Positions 35,144 through 44,592 are shown, counted from the first letter of the stretch. The stretch: DNA of 64,000 bases from Candidatus Rhodoferax odensensis (GCA_016718405.1 JADKDJ010000038.1:62001-126000); one strand, 5' to 3'. Numbers and translations are program-made. Notes: a model not told the origin generated them from the sequence alone.

Positions 35144-35488
35144 TTGATTCGATTTGCTACTGTTTTGATAGTGATTTCCTCAATGCTCATGCTAGCAAGC
35201 TGCACACAAGAGCAACAGAACAAGATCAGCCGGGATATCCAGAACTGGACCGGTACCAACGGTGTCCTGGAGGTCTATGCGGGGGACAAAGTGGTGCGTC
35301 GTTTCCTGAAGATCGACAAACTCAGCACCGCGATAGGCACCGACGACAACAAGCCTCGCCCCTACCGTTTTGGATACGGTGTGCTTGACGAAAACCTCAA
35401 CATGGTGGCCGACCCGACCGAGAAAAAGGTCTACTTCGAGATCAGCGATTACGGCACGAACTACGTCTTTTTCGAGAGTCCACGCTAG
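35144..35488 (+). CDS. hypothetical lipoprotein
   Basis: A 114-residue protein with a clear lipoprotein signal (FATVLIVISSMLMLASC), the lipidated Cys near residue 20. The mature part is mixed charged and aromatic (LEVYAGDKVVRRFLKIDKLS, FGYGVLDENLNMVADPTEKK, YFEISDYGTNYVFFESPR). I do not recognise the family. TTG 35144 is favoured because GGGAGA lies 7 nt upstream and it places a short basic N-region before the hydrophobic core. The gene follows rlmB by 18 nt and may be co-transcribed with it. Confidence 0.6.
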   Translation: MIRFATVLIVISSMLMLASCTQEQQNKISRDIQNWTGTNGVLEVYAGDKVVRRFLKIDKLSTAIGTDDNKPRPYRFGYGVLDENLNMVADPTEKKVYFEISDYGTNYVFFESPR

Positions 35489-35517
35489 CCTTGCCGGCTC
35501 CAACGCGGAGGGTTCAT

Positions 35518-36114
35518 TCAGACCCAGCCGAGCCATCCCATCGCCGCGCCAGCACCCAATAACCACAGCATGTGCAAGCGCACACGCCAGATGATGGCCG
35601 CGGTGGCAAATGCCAGCAGCCACAATGGCCAGTCGCGCATTGAGCCGACTTGACCGCGGGCCAAAACCCAGCCGGTGGCCATCAACAAGGCGATCACGAT
35701 GGGGGCCATGCCTTGCTTGAAGGCGCGCACGGCGCGCATTTCGCGATTTCGGTGACCCCAGCGCGCTGCGGCGTAGGTCAAGGTTGTGCTGGGCAGCATG
35801 ATGCCGACCATTGCGACCAGCACGCCCAGTAGCCCCAAGCTCCAAGCGCCTGCGCCGGCGGCGATGCCGCCACCAGCGTTGAAGCCGACGTTCCAGCCCA
35901 TCAGCGCCACAAACAGCACATTGGGGCCCGGTGCGGCCTGGGCCAGCGCGATGGAGGCGCTGAATTGCGCCTCGCTCAACCATCCCTGCTGCGTGACCAG
36001 GTAACGATGCATGTCCGGCGCGGTGGTGATGGCACCGCCAACTGATAGCAGCGACAGCGACAGAAAGTGTGTGAACAGCGACAGCCAGTCGGCCGTGGTG
36101 AGCGTCAGGCTCAT
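35518..36114 (-). CDS. chrA: chromate transporter, CHR domain protein (second of pair)
   Basis: A 198-residue membrane protein with one CHR domain. LSLLSVGGAITTAPDMHRYL and the conserved ALAQAAPGPNVLFVALMGW match the GG..P and PGPN-type motifs, and about five hydrophobic helices follow. Such single-domain proteins usually occur in adjacent pairs that work together to export chromate or move related anions. Its ATG overlaps the stop of the upstream CHR gene (ATGA), fitting a coupled pair. Confidence 0.85.
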   Translation of the reverse strand: MSLTLTTADWLSLFTHFLSLSLLSVGGAITTAPDMHRYLVTQQGWLSEAQFSASIALAQAAPGPNVLFVALMGWNVGFNAGGGIAAGAGAWSLGLLGVLVAMVGIMLPSTTLTYAAARWGHRNREMRAVRAFKQGMAPIVIALLMATGWVLARGQVGSMRDWPLWLLAFATAAIIWRVRLHMLWLLGAGAAMGWLGWV

Positions 36115-36719
36115 TCTTGAACGTCTCCCGACGCGGCGGTGCCAAGACGCCGGTAGGCCCAGATACAGGCGCCACCGCCCAATCCCATCAGAACCCATGC
36201 CAGCGGCAGGCGAAACCCGGCGATGGCCACGAAGGTTGTTGCGATCAGGCCCCAGCACACTGCCCAGCCCATCACGTTGCGTCGGAGTGCCGCCACCAGT
36301 TTGAGCCCGGTGCCGGCAATCAGCCCGGCCGCCACGGCGCCCATCCCGCGCATGGCGCCCTGCACCTGCGGCGCCTCGGCCACGCCCGACAGCAGCGCCG
36401 CCAGGGCCAGCACAATCAAAAGCGGGAACAACAGCATTCCGGCCAGCGCGGCAAGTGCGCCGCGCAAACCAAAGTAACGGTCTCCGATCATCATCGAGAG
36501 GTTGACCACATTGGGTCCCGGCATGATCTGGGCCACCGCCCAGTCTTCAATGAACTCCTCGCGGGTGAGCCACTTGCGACGTTCGACCAACTCGGCTTGC
36601 ACCACCGCCAACACACCGCCAAAGCCCTGCAGGGCCAGCCACGTGAAGGCCCAGAACAGCTCCGCCAGCGAGTGTGGGCGCGGCTTTTCGCCTCGGGGGG
36701 GAGTCGCTGGTGTACCCAT
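36111..36719 (-). CDS. chrA: chromate transporter, CHR domain protein (first of pair)
   Basis: A 202-residue single CHR-domain membrane protein. The N-terminal helix carries LALQGFGGVLAVVQAELVER, followed by EDWAVAQIMPGPNVVNLSMM and several hydrophobic segments. It is the homologue and translational partner of the gene just downstream. The pair replaces the fused two-domain ChrA seen in other bacteria. It lies 12 nt after the SDR gene on the same strand, so co-transcription with it is possible though functionally unexplained. Confidence 0.85.
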   Translation of the reverse strand: MGTPATPPRGEKPRPHSLAELFWAFTWLALQGFGGVLAVVQAELVERRKWLTREEFIEDWAVAQIMPGPNVVNLSMMIGDRYFGLRGALAALAGMLLFPLLIVLALAALLSGVAEAPQVQGAMRGMGAVAAGLIAGTGLKLVAALRRNVMGWAVCWGLIATTFVAIAGFRLPLAWVLMGLGGGACIWAYRRLGTAASGDVQE

Positions 36720-36731
36720 CCCGTGCTCAGC

Positions 36732-37496
36732 TTAGACGGACATGCCGCCGGACACTTCGATCACAGCGCCATTGATGTAACTCGCCTCGTCGCTGGCCAA
36801 GAAGGCGTACACGTTGGCAATCTCTTCGGGCTTGCCCAGGCGGCGCAGCGGGACGCGGTGCTCCATCTCGGCAATGACTTTTTCTGGAATGGTGGACAGG
36901 ATCGGGGTTGAGATGAAACCTGGCGCCACCGCATTGACCCGAATGCCTTTGGGCCCAAGCTCGCGACTCCAGGTCTTGGTGAAGCCGATCACGCCGAACT
37001 TGGTGGCGGCATAGTTGGTCTGGCCGAAGTTGCCGTAGATGCCAACCACCGAAGATGCATTCAGGATCACGCCGCTGCCTTGTGACACCATGGCGTCGGT
37101 CACGGCTTGCGCACAATGGAACACGCCGCGCAGGTTGACGTCAATGACGCGGTCAAACTGCTCCATGGTCATCTTCTGCAAGCGGGCATCCTGCGTGATA
37201 CCGGCATTGTTGACCAGCACGTCGATGCGACCGAACTCGTCAATTGCCTTGGCCACCACGGCGTCGACCATCTCGCGCTGGGTCACGTCCATCACATAAC
37301 CCGTAGCCGTGGCGCCCAACTCGCGGCATTGGCGTACCGCGGCGTCAACGCCAGCTTGTTGCACATCGCAGACGATGACCGTTGCGCCCTCGCGGGCAAA
37401 TTTGAGGGCCGTGGCCAGGCCAATGCCTTGGGCGGCGCCGGTAATGAGGCTGACTTTGCCGGACAGGCGCGCGGAAATCGACAGAGAGGATGACAT
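36732..37496 (-). CDS. SDR-family 3-oxoacyl-ACP/acetoacetyl-CoA reductase-like protein
   Basis: A 254-residue short-chain dehydrogenase/reductase of the FabG/PhaB type. It has the nucleotide-binding TGAAQGIG, NNAG at VLVNNAGI, the catalytic Ser in NASSVVG and the Y-x3-K in NYAATKFG, with IRVNAVAPGFI after. The substrate is probably a 3-oxoacyl thioester, judging by family and by nearby beta-oxidation genes, but this cannot be fixed from sequence. The start follows a weak GGAGAT-containing leader. Confidence 0.87.
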   Translation of the reverse strand: MSSSLSISARLSGKVSLITGAAQGIGLATALKFAREGATVIVCDVQQAGVDAAVRQCRELGATATGYVMDVTQREMVDAVVAKAIDEFGRIDVLVNNAGITQDARLQKMTMEQFDRVIDVNLRGVFHCAQAVTDAMVSQGSGVILNASSVVGIYGNFGQTNYAATKFGVIGFTKTWSRELGPKGIRVNAVAPGFISTPILSTIPEKVIAEMEHRVPLRRLGKPEEIANVYAFLASDEASYINGAVIEVSGGMSV

Positions 37497-37619
37497 GAAA
37501 GTGAGAAGGTAAAGGGAGATAGAAAGGTGAGAGCGGCCGGGCCAAGCGGCGCACGGCCAGCCTTTGAGTTTAGCCCGACCTGGCGCCGCGACGACTTGGC
37601 GCCTTGCGCACAGCGGGGA

Positions 37620-38501
37620 TCAGGCCGCCTCGGTGCGCGTTTGGCGGCGCTTGCGCGCCGTCTTGACGGGCGCCTTAGGTGTTGTCACTGGGGGTGCGGG
37701 TTCGTCGACGTCAAAGAACACCCGCGCCAAGCCGTGCGGCCGGTAGGGTTGCCAGGTGTCATCTGACGACTGGGCCAGCCGCTTGGCAATCAGGTACAGC
37801 GCGGCGGGCGCACTGGCCATGCCGATGTGACTGTGGCCGCGCAGGTTGATGTTCTCGGCTTCGGGTTGCCGCTCTTCAATAGAACAGGGCCAAGCCACAA
37901 CGCCGTCCACCTTGCTGTAGACGGAGGTGGTGGGCACCGGTGGCTTGCGGCGCATCTCCAGGTGCTGGCTGAAGTCCTGGTCTTCCAGGCGGTCGCCAGA
38001 CAGCCATTCATACAGGTGCGTGCCAGTGGAGGCCAGTGGGTGGCCCGTGAAGGGCGATCCGAGCATGATCACCTGGCGTACCAGTTTGGGCTCCATGCGC
38101 GCCAGTTCGCGCGCGTAGACGCCGCCCAGGCTCTGTCCAACGATGCTGATTTTTTGACCGTAGGCCTCATACACCGAGCGCAGCCGTTCACGCATGACTT
38201 CCCGTTTTTCCTCGTGCCAGCCTTTGTTGCGCCCCAAATCCCAGGGATAACTGGCGTAGCCAATTTCGTCGAGGAAGTTGCGCAGCAAAGCGGTCGAGTA
38301 GTCGCCCGCGCCCAGGCCCGGAATCACCAGTACCGGGTGACCATCGCCGCGCGGCACCATGTACTGCAATGCTTTGAACGAGGCCACGCCGGCCCAGAAC
38401 TCCCACACCGCGCGCGACTCCATCGCCAGCAGCCAGGGCGAGGGGGGCTCGATGTCTGGAAACTGGGTGAGCGACTTGCGCAGGCGTTTCATGCGGGACA
38501 T
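37620..38501 (-). CDS. alpha/beta-hydrolase, lipase-like
   Basis: A roughly 293-residue alpha/beta-hydrolase. VLVIPGLGAGDYSTALLRNF provides the oxyanion-hole region, ISIVGQSLGGVYAREL the nucleophile elbow (G-x-S-x-G), and SKVDGVVAWPCS plus RGHSHIGMASAP a likely acid and His. No signal peptide is visible; the C-terminus is a basic tail rich in Lys and Arg. ATG 38501 is preceded by GGAGA at 9 nt. The exact substrate is unknown. Position between an SDR reductase and fadB suggests a role in lipid or thioester metabolism, by inference. Confidence 0.75.
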   Translation of the reverse strand: MSRMKRLRKSLTQFPDIEPPSPWLLAMESRAVWEFWAGVASFKALQYMVPRGDGHPVLVIPGLGAGDYSTALLRNFLDEIGYASYPWDLGRNKGWHEEKREVMRERLRSVYEAYGQKISIVGQSLGGVYARELARMEPKLVRQVIMLGSPFTGHPLASTGTHLYEWLSGDRLEDQDFSQHLEMRRKPPVPTTSVYSKVDGVVAWPCSIEERQPEAENINLRGHSHIGMASAPAALYLIAKRLAQSSDDTWQPYRPHGLARVFFDVDEPAPPVTTPKAPVKTARKRRQTRTEAA

Positions 38502-38538
38502 GGTGGTCATTCTCCAGCGACGGGGCTCGATCAATGCG

Positions 38539-40710
38539 TCAATAAACGGGCTGAAAACGCCGGATGGCGGCCTTCACCTCGTCACTCAAGGCAAAGCCTA
38601 CGCCATAGCGGGCGGCGAGCTGGTCGGCACGTGTCACAAAGGCGTCAATACCCAAGCCGTAGATGAACTGCATGGCGCCTCCCGTCCAGGCCGGGAAGCC
38701 GATGCCGAAGATCGAGCCGATGTTGGCGTCGTGCACCGTGGTGAGCACGTTTTCGCTCAGGCAGCGCGCGGTCTCCACAGCTTGACGGTACAGCAGCCGG
38801 TCCTTCAGGTCCTGGATGTCCCACCGCACATCGGCCTGCTCGAACAAGGGTTTGAGTTGTGGCCAGAGGAACTTGCGCGTACCCTTTTCGGCCGGGTACT
38901 CGTAGAAACCGGCGCCAGCGGCGCGTCCGGCGCGACCGAATTCGGTGACCATGCGACGGGTTAGCGCCTCGCCCGGTGTGGGTGTGTAAGTTTTGCCCTC
39001 GGCGGCGTAATCGGCTTGGGTCTGGTCCATCACATGCACACTGAGTGACAGGGACGTCTCGTCGATCACGGCCAAGGGCCCGACCGGCATGCCACATTGC
39101 AGGCCGGCATTCTCGATGGCCGCTGCAGGAACCCCTTCGCCCAGCATCGCGACACCTTCCATCACGAAGGTGCCAAAGACGCGGCTGGTGAAGAAGCCAC
39201 GCGAGTCGTTCACCACGATCGGAATCTTGCCCAATGCCTGCACATAGTCGAAGGCGCGCGCCACGGTCTCGTCGTTGGTCTGCGGGCCGCGGATGATCTC
39301 CACCAGCTTCATCTTGTCCACGGGGCTGAAGAAGTGGATGCCGATGAACTTCTCCGGCGCGGCGCTGGCCTTGGCCAGGCCGCCAATCGGCAGCGTGGAG
39401 GTGTTGGAGGCGAAGAAGCCGCCCGGCGCCAGTTTGGGCTCGGCCTCCTGCGTGACCCTGGCCTTGAGTTCGCGGTTCTCGAACACGGCCTCGATGATCA
39501 ACTCGCAGCCCTGCAGGTCGGCCACGTCGCCGGTGGCATGGATGCGCTCCAGCACTTGTTGCTGCACCTCGGTCGTCATGCGGCCCTTGTCGACGCGAGC
39601 CTGCGTGAGTTTGGCGCTGTAGGCCTTGCCGGCTTGGGCTTTCTCCAGATTCACGTCCTTCAGCACCGTCGTGATGCCCCGGCTGGCTTGGGCATAGGCA
39701 ATGCCGGCTCCCATCATGCCGGCGCCAAGCAGCCCCACCTTGGCCGGCTTGAAGCGCGCCACATCAACGAGGGCGCCGTCCCGTAGCGACTTGGGCCGCG
39801 ACTGGCCGCTCTTGATGGCGTTGAGGTTGAAGAAGAAGGTGTTGATCATGGCCCGCGCGTTGGTGCCGGTCATGAGTTTGGCCAGGTAGCGGCTCTCGAT
39901 GCGCAGAGCGGTGTCCAGGTCGACCTGCAGACCCTCCACCATGCAGGCCATGATGGCCTCGGGGGCGGGGTACAGGCCGCGGGTCTGCTTTTTGATCATG
40001 GCTGGCGCCACGGCCAGCATGCCGGCCACGGCCGGGCTGGAGGGCAGGCCGCCGGGCACTTTGTAGCCCTTGGCTTCCCAGGGGTGCTGCGCGCTCGGGT
40101 TGGCGGCAATCCAGGCCAGTGCCTTGGCGCGCAACTCGCTGGCGTCGGCCACCAGTTCGTGCACCAGCCCCAGGCCCTTGGCTTCCTTGGGTGAAAAGGT
40201 CTTGCCTTCCACCAGGTAAGGTTGCGCGCCCATCAGCCCCAGGTGACGGGTCATCTTGGTCACGCCGCTGGCGCCGGGCAACAGGCCGAGCGTTACCTCA
40301 GGCAATCCGAACTGGATTTTGCTGTCATCCACCGCGACTCGGTGGTGGCCCACCAAGGCCACCTCCCAGCCGCCCCCCAGCGCGGTGCCATTGAGGCAAC
40401 TGACCACGGGCTTGCCAAGGGTTTCGATGGCGCGGAAGTTCTTCTTGACGCGCTCGATCTCGGTGAAGATGGCGCCTGCATCGGTCGGCTGCAGCCGCAT
40501 CGCCCCTTTCAGGTCAGCACCGGCGAAGAAGGTTGACTTGGCGGACGCCAGGATGACCCCCTTGATCGCCTCCTTGTCTTGCTGGACTCGTGAGGCCAGC
40601 TCGGTCATGTCTTCCTGCCACTGCAGGCACATCGTGTTGACCGGGGAATTGGGCTCGTCAAAGGTGATGGTGGCGATGCCGTCTTGCAGTTCGTAGCGGA
40701 TGGTTTTCAT
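38539..40710 (-). CDS. fadB: multifunctional enoyl-CoA hydratase / 3-hydroxyacyl-CoA dehydrogenase (FadB/FadJ type)
   Basis: Beta-oxidation alpha subunit of 723 residues. An N-terminal crotonase domain has FFAGADLKGAM and NGTALGGGWEVALVGHHR with catalytic glutamates in the following segment. The central NAD-binding domain begins with GLLGAGMMGAGIAYAQASRG near 325. The 3HCDH domain has FIGIHFFSPVDKMKLVEII and the catalytic His-Glu region, and a C-terminal 3HCDH repeat follows. It lies 69 nt downstream of the thiolase on the same strand, forming the usual two-subunit beta-oxidation operon, here with the thiolase first. Confidence 0.93.
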   Translation of the reverse strand: MKTIRYELQDGIATITFDEPNSPVNTMCLQWQEDMTELASRVQQDKEAIKGVILASAKSTFFAGADLKGAMRLQPTDAGAIFTEIERVKKNFRAIETLGKPVVSCLNGTALGGGWEVALVGHHRVAVDDSKIQFGLPEVTLGLLPGASGVTKMTRHLGLMGAQPYLVEGKTFSPKEAKGLGLVHELVADASELRAKALAWIAANPSAQHPWEAKGYKVPGGLPSSPAVAGMLAVAPAMIKKQTRGLYPAPEAIMACMVEGLQVDLDTALRIESRYLAKLMTGTNARAMINTFFFNLNAIKSGQSRPKSLRDGALVDVARFKPAKVGLLGAGMMGAGIAYAQASRGITTVLKDVNLEKAQAGKAYSAKLTQARVDKGRMTTEVQQQVLERIHATGDVADLQGCELIIEAVFENRELKARVTQEAEPKLAPGGFFASNTSTLPIGGLAKASAAPEKFIGIHFFSPVDKMKLVEIIRGPQTNDETVARAFDYVQALGKIPIVVNDSRGFFTSRVFGTFVMEGVAMLGEGVPAAAIENAGLQCGMPVGPLAVIDETSLSLSVHVMDQTQADYAAEGKTYTPTPGEALTRRMVTEFGRAGRAAGAGFYEYPAEKGTRKFLWPQLKPLFEQADVRWDIQDLKDRLLYRQAVETARCLSENVLTTVHDANIGSIFGIGFPAWTGGAMQFIYGLGIDAFVTRADQLAARYGVGFALSDEVKAAIRRFQPVY

Positions 40711-40779
40711 ACATTTCCTAGTCAGTTGGGCACAGCGCTAAAGGGCTGTCCCTCAATGAAATTGATGGGTCCTTGCGTC

Positions 40780-41985
40780 TCAGATGCGCTCAACAATCGT
40801 GGCGATACCCATGCCGCCGCCCACGCAGAGCGTGGCCAAGCCGTAGCGCAGTTTGCGGCGGTGCAGCTCATCGATCAGGGTGCCCAGAATCATGGCGCCT
40901 GTGGCGCCCAGGGGGTGGCCCATCGCAATGGCGCCGCCATTGACGTTGACCTTGTCGTGTGGCACACCCATCTCCTTCATGAAGCGCATCACCACCGCCG
41001 CAAAGGCCTCGTTGACTTCGAACAAATCGATCTGGTCGATGGTGAGGCCGGCCTTTGCCAGGGCCTTGCGCGCTGCGGGCATCGGACCGGTCAGCATGAT
41101 GGTGGGGTCGGCACCACTGAGCGCGGTGCTCACAATGCGTGCCCGCGGCGTCAGGCCGTGTGCCTTGGCAGCGGCCTCGGAGCCCACCAGCACCGCGGCG
41201 GCGCCATCGACGATGCCCGATGAGTTGCCGGCATGGTGCAGGTGGTTGATGCGCTCAACCTGCGGGTAGCGCGTTTGCGCCACCTGATCGAAGCCCATGC
41301 CGCCCATTTGTTCAAAGGCCGGCTTCAGGCTGGCCAGGCCCTCCATGGTGGTGTTGGGTTTGATGAATTCGTCGTGATCCAGGATCGTTTGGCCCAGGAG
41401 GTCTGTAACCGGCACCAGCGAATGCGCGAAGTAGCCGGCGGCGCGCGCCTTGGTGGCGCGCCGCTGCGACTCCAGTGCAAAGGCATCCAAGTCTTCGCGG
41501 CTGAAACCTTCCAGCGTGGCGATCAAGTCGGCGCCAATGCCCTGCGGTACGAACAGAGTTTGTGAATTGGTCTCCGGGTCCATGGCCCACGCGCCGCCGT
41601 CCGATCCGATGGGTACCCGGCTCATGCTTTCGACGCCGCCGGCCACCACCAGGTCCTCCCAGCCGCTGCGCACCTTTTGGGCAGCCAGGTTCACCGCTTC
41701 CAGGCCCGAGGCGCAAAAGCGGTTGATCTGCACACCAGCGCAGCGGTAGTCCCAACCGGCTTTGAGGGCGGCTACCTTGGCGAGCACCGCACCTTGGTCG
41801 CCCACCGGTGAGACCACACCCATCACCACATCGTCGACCTGTGCCGTGTCGAACCCGTTGCGGCCTTGCAATTCGGTCAGCAGACCGGCGAGCAAGTTGA
41901 CGGGCTTGACCTCGTACAGGCTGCCGTCCTTCTTGCCTTTGCCACGTGGCGTGCGCAGGGCGTCAAATACAAATGCTTCTGTCAT
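40780..41985 (-). CDS. fadA: acetyl-CoA acyltransferase/thiolase (FadA/FadI type)
   Basis: Thiolase of 401 residues that cleaves 3-oxoacyl-CoA with CoA in the last beta-oxidation step. The acylated Cys lies in INRFCASGLEAV, the conserved GGVESMS follows, and the C-terminal HPLGATG and TLCVGGGMG hold the catalytic His and the second Cys. Together with the fadB-type gene downstream it forms a beta-oxidation pair. The gene is divergent from tex, and a 34-bp dyad lies about 100 bp upstream of its start. Confidence 0.93.
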   Translation of the reverse strand: MTEAFVFDALRTPRGKGKKDGSLYEVKPVNLLAGLLTELQGRNGFDTAQVDDVVMGVVSPVGDQGAVLAKVAALKAGWDYRCAGVQINRFCASGLEAVNLAAQKVRSGWEDLVVAGGVESMSRVPIGSDGGAWAMDPETNSQTLFVPQGIGADLIATLEGFSREDLDAFALESQRRATKARAAGYFAHSLVPVTDLLGQTILDHDEFIKPNTTMEGLASLKPAFEQMGGMGFDQVAQTRYPQVERINHLHHAGNSSGIVDGAAAVLVGSEAAAKAHGLTPRARIVSTALSGADPTIMLTGPMPAARKALAKAGLTIDQIDLFEVNEAFAAVVMRFMKEMGVPHDKVNVNGGAIAMGHPLGATGAMILGTLIDELHRRKLRYGLATLCVGGGMGIATIVERI

Positions 41986-42082
41986 GGGTTGCTCCGAAAT
42001 TGTGACCGACCGGGGATCGGTGGGTCATGGCTTGGCGGCGCTCGCTAGGGCGCCGGTTTTTGAGATCGGAGATCAGTATATT

Positions 42083-42116
42083 CTATTTATGCCAAGCATT
42101 CGCTTTGTATAAATAG
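42083..42116. promoter_or_regulatory. 34-bp inverted repeat, candidate operator for fadAB and/or tex
   Basis: CTATTTAT (42083-42090) and ATAAATAG (42109-42116) are perfect inverted arms. Inner AAGC and GCTT plus one more position also pair, so 13 of 17 positions in each half-site are symmetric. The dyad sits in the 246-bp gap between divergent fadA and tex. The size and symmetry fit a dimer- or tetramer-binding repressor such as a TetR-family fatty-acid regulator. The regulator identity is inference. Confidence 0.55.
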
Positions 42117-42231
42117 CCAGACTCGACAATTTTGGGAATGGCCCGGCTCGGATCGGGGTTTGTCCTGTGGCACACTCGCGGCCTTCTTTCCATCGTTTGT
42201 GAGCCGCTTGAGGCGGCCAGTGCTGAGAGTT

Positions 42232-44592
42232 ATGCAAAAAATCATCGCGCAAATTGCGCAGGAAATCAGGGTTCACGGCAACCAGATCGAGGCGGCGGTT
42301 GCTTTGCTTGACGGTGGCGCCACCGTGCCCTTCATCGCTCGTTACCGCAAGGAAGCCACCGGCGGACTTGATGACATTCAATTGCGCGAGCTGGAGGCTC
42401 GCTTGAGCTACCTGCGTGAACTCGAGGATCGGCGCAGCGCGGTGCTGAAAAGCATCGAGGAGCAAGGCAAGCTGACCCCGGTGCTGCATGCTGCCATCGC
42501 CGGCGCGGCCACCAAGCAGGAATTGGAAGACCTGTACCTTCCCTACAAACAAAAGCGCCGTACCAAGGGTCAGATTGCCCGCGAGGCCGGCATCGAGCCG
42601 CTGGCCGACCAGTTGTTTGCCAATCCCACGCTGGTCCCCGCCGACGCGGCCGTGGCCTTCGTGAAGCCCGAGAAGAACGAAGCGGGCGATGATTTCACCA
42701 CCGTCCCTGCGGTGCTCGACGGCGTGCGCGACATCCTGAGCGAGCGTTGGGCCGAGGATGCCGCCCTGGTGCAGGACTTGCGGGAGTGGCTGTGGAACGA
42801 GGCCGATTTCAAATCGACCCTGATGGCCGGCAAGGATGAGAACAACGCCGACGTGGCCAAGTTCCGCGACTACTTCGACTACGCCGAACCGATTGCCCGC
42901 GTGCCCTCGCACCGTGCCCTGGCGGTGTTTCGCGGTCGGGCCCAAGACTTCCTGGATGTGAAACTGGCCCTGCCCGAGGCGCAAGCCGCGCCGGTGGCGA
43001 AGCCGGGCCAGAAGGCTGCCCCGGTGGTGTCGCTGGCCGAGGCGCGGATCGCGCTGCGCCTGGGCTGGAGCCATCAGGGCCGCGCCGCAGACGATTTGCT
43101 CAGGAAGTGCGTGGCCTGGGCTTGGCGCGTCAAGCTCAGCCTGTCCACCGAGCGTGATCTGTTCTCGCGCTTGCGCGAGGACGCCGAACGGGTGGCCATC
43201 AAGGTGTTCGCCGACAACCTGCGCGACTTGTTGCTGGCGGCACCGGCCGGGCCCCGCGTGGTGCTGGGGTTGGACCCCGGCATCCGCACCGGGGTCAAGG
43301 TGGCGGTGGTGGATGCCACCGGCAAGCTGGTCGAGACCGCCACCGTGTTTCCACACGAGCCCCGGCGCGACTGGGAGGGTTCTTTGCACACGCTGGCCAA
43401 ATTGAGCGAGCGGCACGGCGTGAACCTGATCGCCATCGGCAACGGTACCGCCAGCCGCGAGACCGACAAGCTGGCTGCCGACCTGATCAAGCTGTTGGCC
43501 AAGGCGACCGACTGGCAGATCGACAAGGTGGTGGTGAGCGAAGCCGGCGCCTCGGTCTACTCCGCCAGCGAATTCGCCTCGCAGGAAATGCCCGATGTGG
43601 ACGTCAGCCTGCGCGGCGCCGCCAGCATCGCCCGGCGCCTGCAGGACCCGCTGGCCGAACTGGTGAAGATCGACCCTAAATCGATCGGGGTGGGCCAGTA
43701 CCAGCACGATGTGAACCAGAGCGATCTGGCGCGCTCGCTCGAAGCCGTGGTGGAAGACTGTGTGAACTCGGTGGGCGTCGACCTCAATACCGCCAGCGTG
43801 CCCTTGTTGGCCCGCGTCTCCGGTCTGTCGGGCAGCGTGGCCAAGGCGGTGGTGCGCTGGCGCGAAGCCAACGGCGCATTCAACAACCGGCAGCAGTTGC
43901 TGCAGGTGTCGGGCCTGGGCGCCAAGACCTTTGAGCAAAGCGCCGGTTTCCTGCGCATCCGCGGTGGCGACAACCCGCTGGACCTGACCGGCGTGCACCC
44001 GGAAACCTACTCGGTGGTGGAACAAATCATCGCCCACACCAAGAAGCCAGTGGTCGAGCTGATGGGCCGCGCGGACGTGCTCAAGACCCTCAAGCCCGAC
44101 CTGTTTGCCAACGACAAGTTTGGTGTCATCACGGTAAAGGACATCCTGGGCGAACTGGAGAAACCCGGCCGTGATCCGCGACCGGACTTCAAGGTGGCGC
44201 GGCTCAATGACGAGGTGCAGGACATCAAGGACTTGCGTGAAGGCATGATCCTGGAAGGCACGGTCAGCAACGTGGCCGCCTTTGGCGCGTTTGTGGACCT
44301 GGGGGTACACCAGGACGGGTTGGTGCACGTCAGCCAGCTGAGCCACAAGTACGTGACCGACCCGCACGAGGTGGTCAAGACCGGCGACATCGTCAAGGTG
44401 CAGGTGGTCGAGGTTGACGTGGCGCGCAAGCGCATTGCGTTGACCATGAAGCTGGGCGCCGCGCCGCAGCGTCGCGATGCGGCGGATGGCAACCGCTACC
44501 AGGCTGCTGGCAACGGTCAGCGCACACGTGCGATGCAAGCGCCAACGGGTGCGACCGCGATGGCTTCGGCCTTCGCCCGACTGAAGGGCTAA
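42232..44592 (+). CDS. tex: Tex-family transcription accessory / RNA-binding protein
   Basis: Tex (YhgF) protein of 786 residues, a nucleic-acid-binding factor linked to transcription processes and toxin expression in Bordetella. The N-terminal Tex domain includes ATVPFIARYRKEATGGLDDI. A YqgF-like RNase H fold has LGLDPGIRTGVKVAVVDATG. A helix-hairpin-helix module follows (VDLNTASVPLLARVSGLSGS), and a C-terminal S1 RNA-binding domain (GMILEGTVSNVAAFGAFVDL) ends near VARKRIALTMK. ATG 42232 is chosen; the frame is open a little further upstream without homology. An 821-codon open frame on the opposite strand is a coding shadow. Confidence 0.95.
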   Translation: MQKIIAQIAQEIRVHGNQIEAAVALLDGGATVPFIARYRKEATGGLDDIQLRELEARLSYLRELEDRRSAVLKSIEEQGKLTPVLHAAIAGAATKQELEDLYLPYKQKRRTKGQIAREAGIEPLADQLFANPTLVPADAAVAFVKPEKNEAGDDFTTVPAVLDGVRDILSERWAEDAALVQDLREWLWNEADFKSTLMAGKDENNADVAKFRDYFDYAEPIARVPSHRALAVFRGRAQDFLDVKLALPEAQAAPVAKPGQKAAPVVSLAEARIALRLGWSHQGRAADDLLRKCVAWAWRVKLSLSTERDLFSRLREDAERVAIKVFADNLRDLLLAAPAGPRVVLGLDPGIRTGVKVAVVDATGKLVETATVFPHEPRRDWEGSLHTLAKLSERHGVNLIAIGNGTASRETDKLAADLIKLLAKATDWQIDKVVVSEAGASVYSASEFASQEMPDVDVSLRGAASIARRLQDPLAELVKIDPKSIGVGQYQHDVNQSDLARSLEAVVEDCVNSVGVDLNTASVPLLARVSGLSGSVAKAVVRWREANGAFNNRQQLLQVSGLGAKTFEQSAGFLRIRGGDNPLDLTGVHPETYSVVEQIIAHTKKPVVELMGRADVLKTLKPDLFANDKFGVITVKDILGELEKPGRDPRPDFKVARLNDEVQDIKDLREGMILEGTVSNVAAFGAFVDLGVHQDGLVHVSQLSHKYVTDPHEVVKTGDIVKVQVVEVDVARKRIALTMKLGAAPQRRDAADGNRYQAAGNGQRTRAMQAPTGATAMASAFARLKG

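Noticed and set aside
35518..36719. Chromate transporter gene split by frameshift
   Set aside because: Each half has its own start, a full CHR domain and an ATGA overlap; paired single-domain CHR proteins are a known arrangement.
42073..44538. 821-codon open frame on the minus strand opposite tex
   Set aside because: It mirrors the tex gene codon for codon, has a His/Gln/Gly-rich composition typical of antisense shadows in high-GC DNA, and shows no recognisable motif. Tex on the plus strand has full homology.
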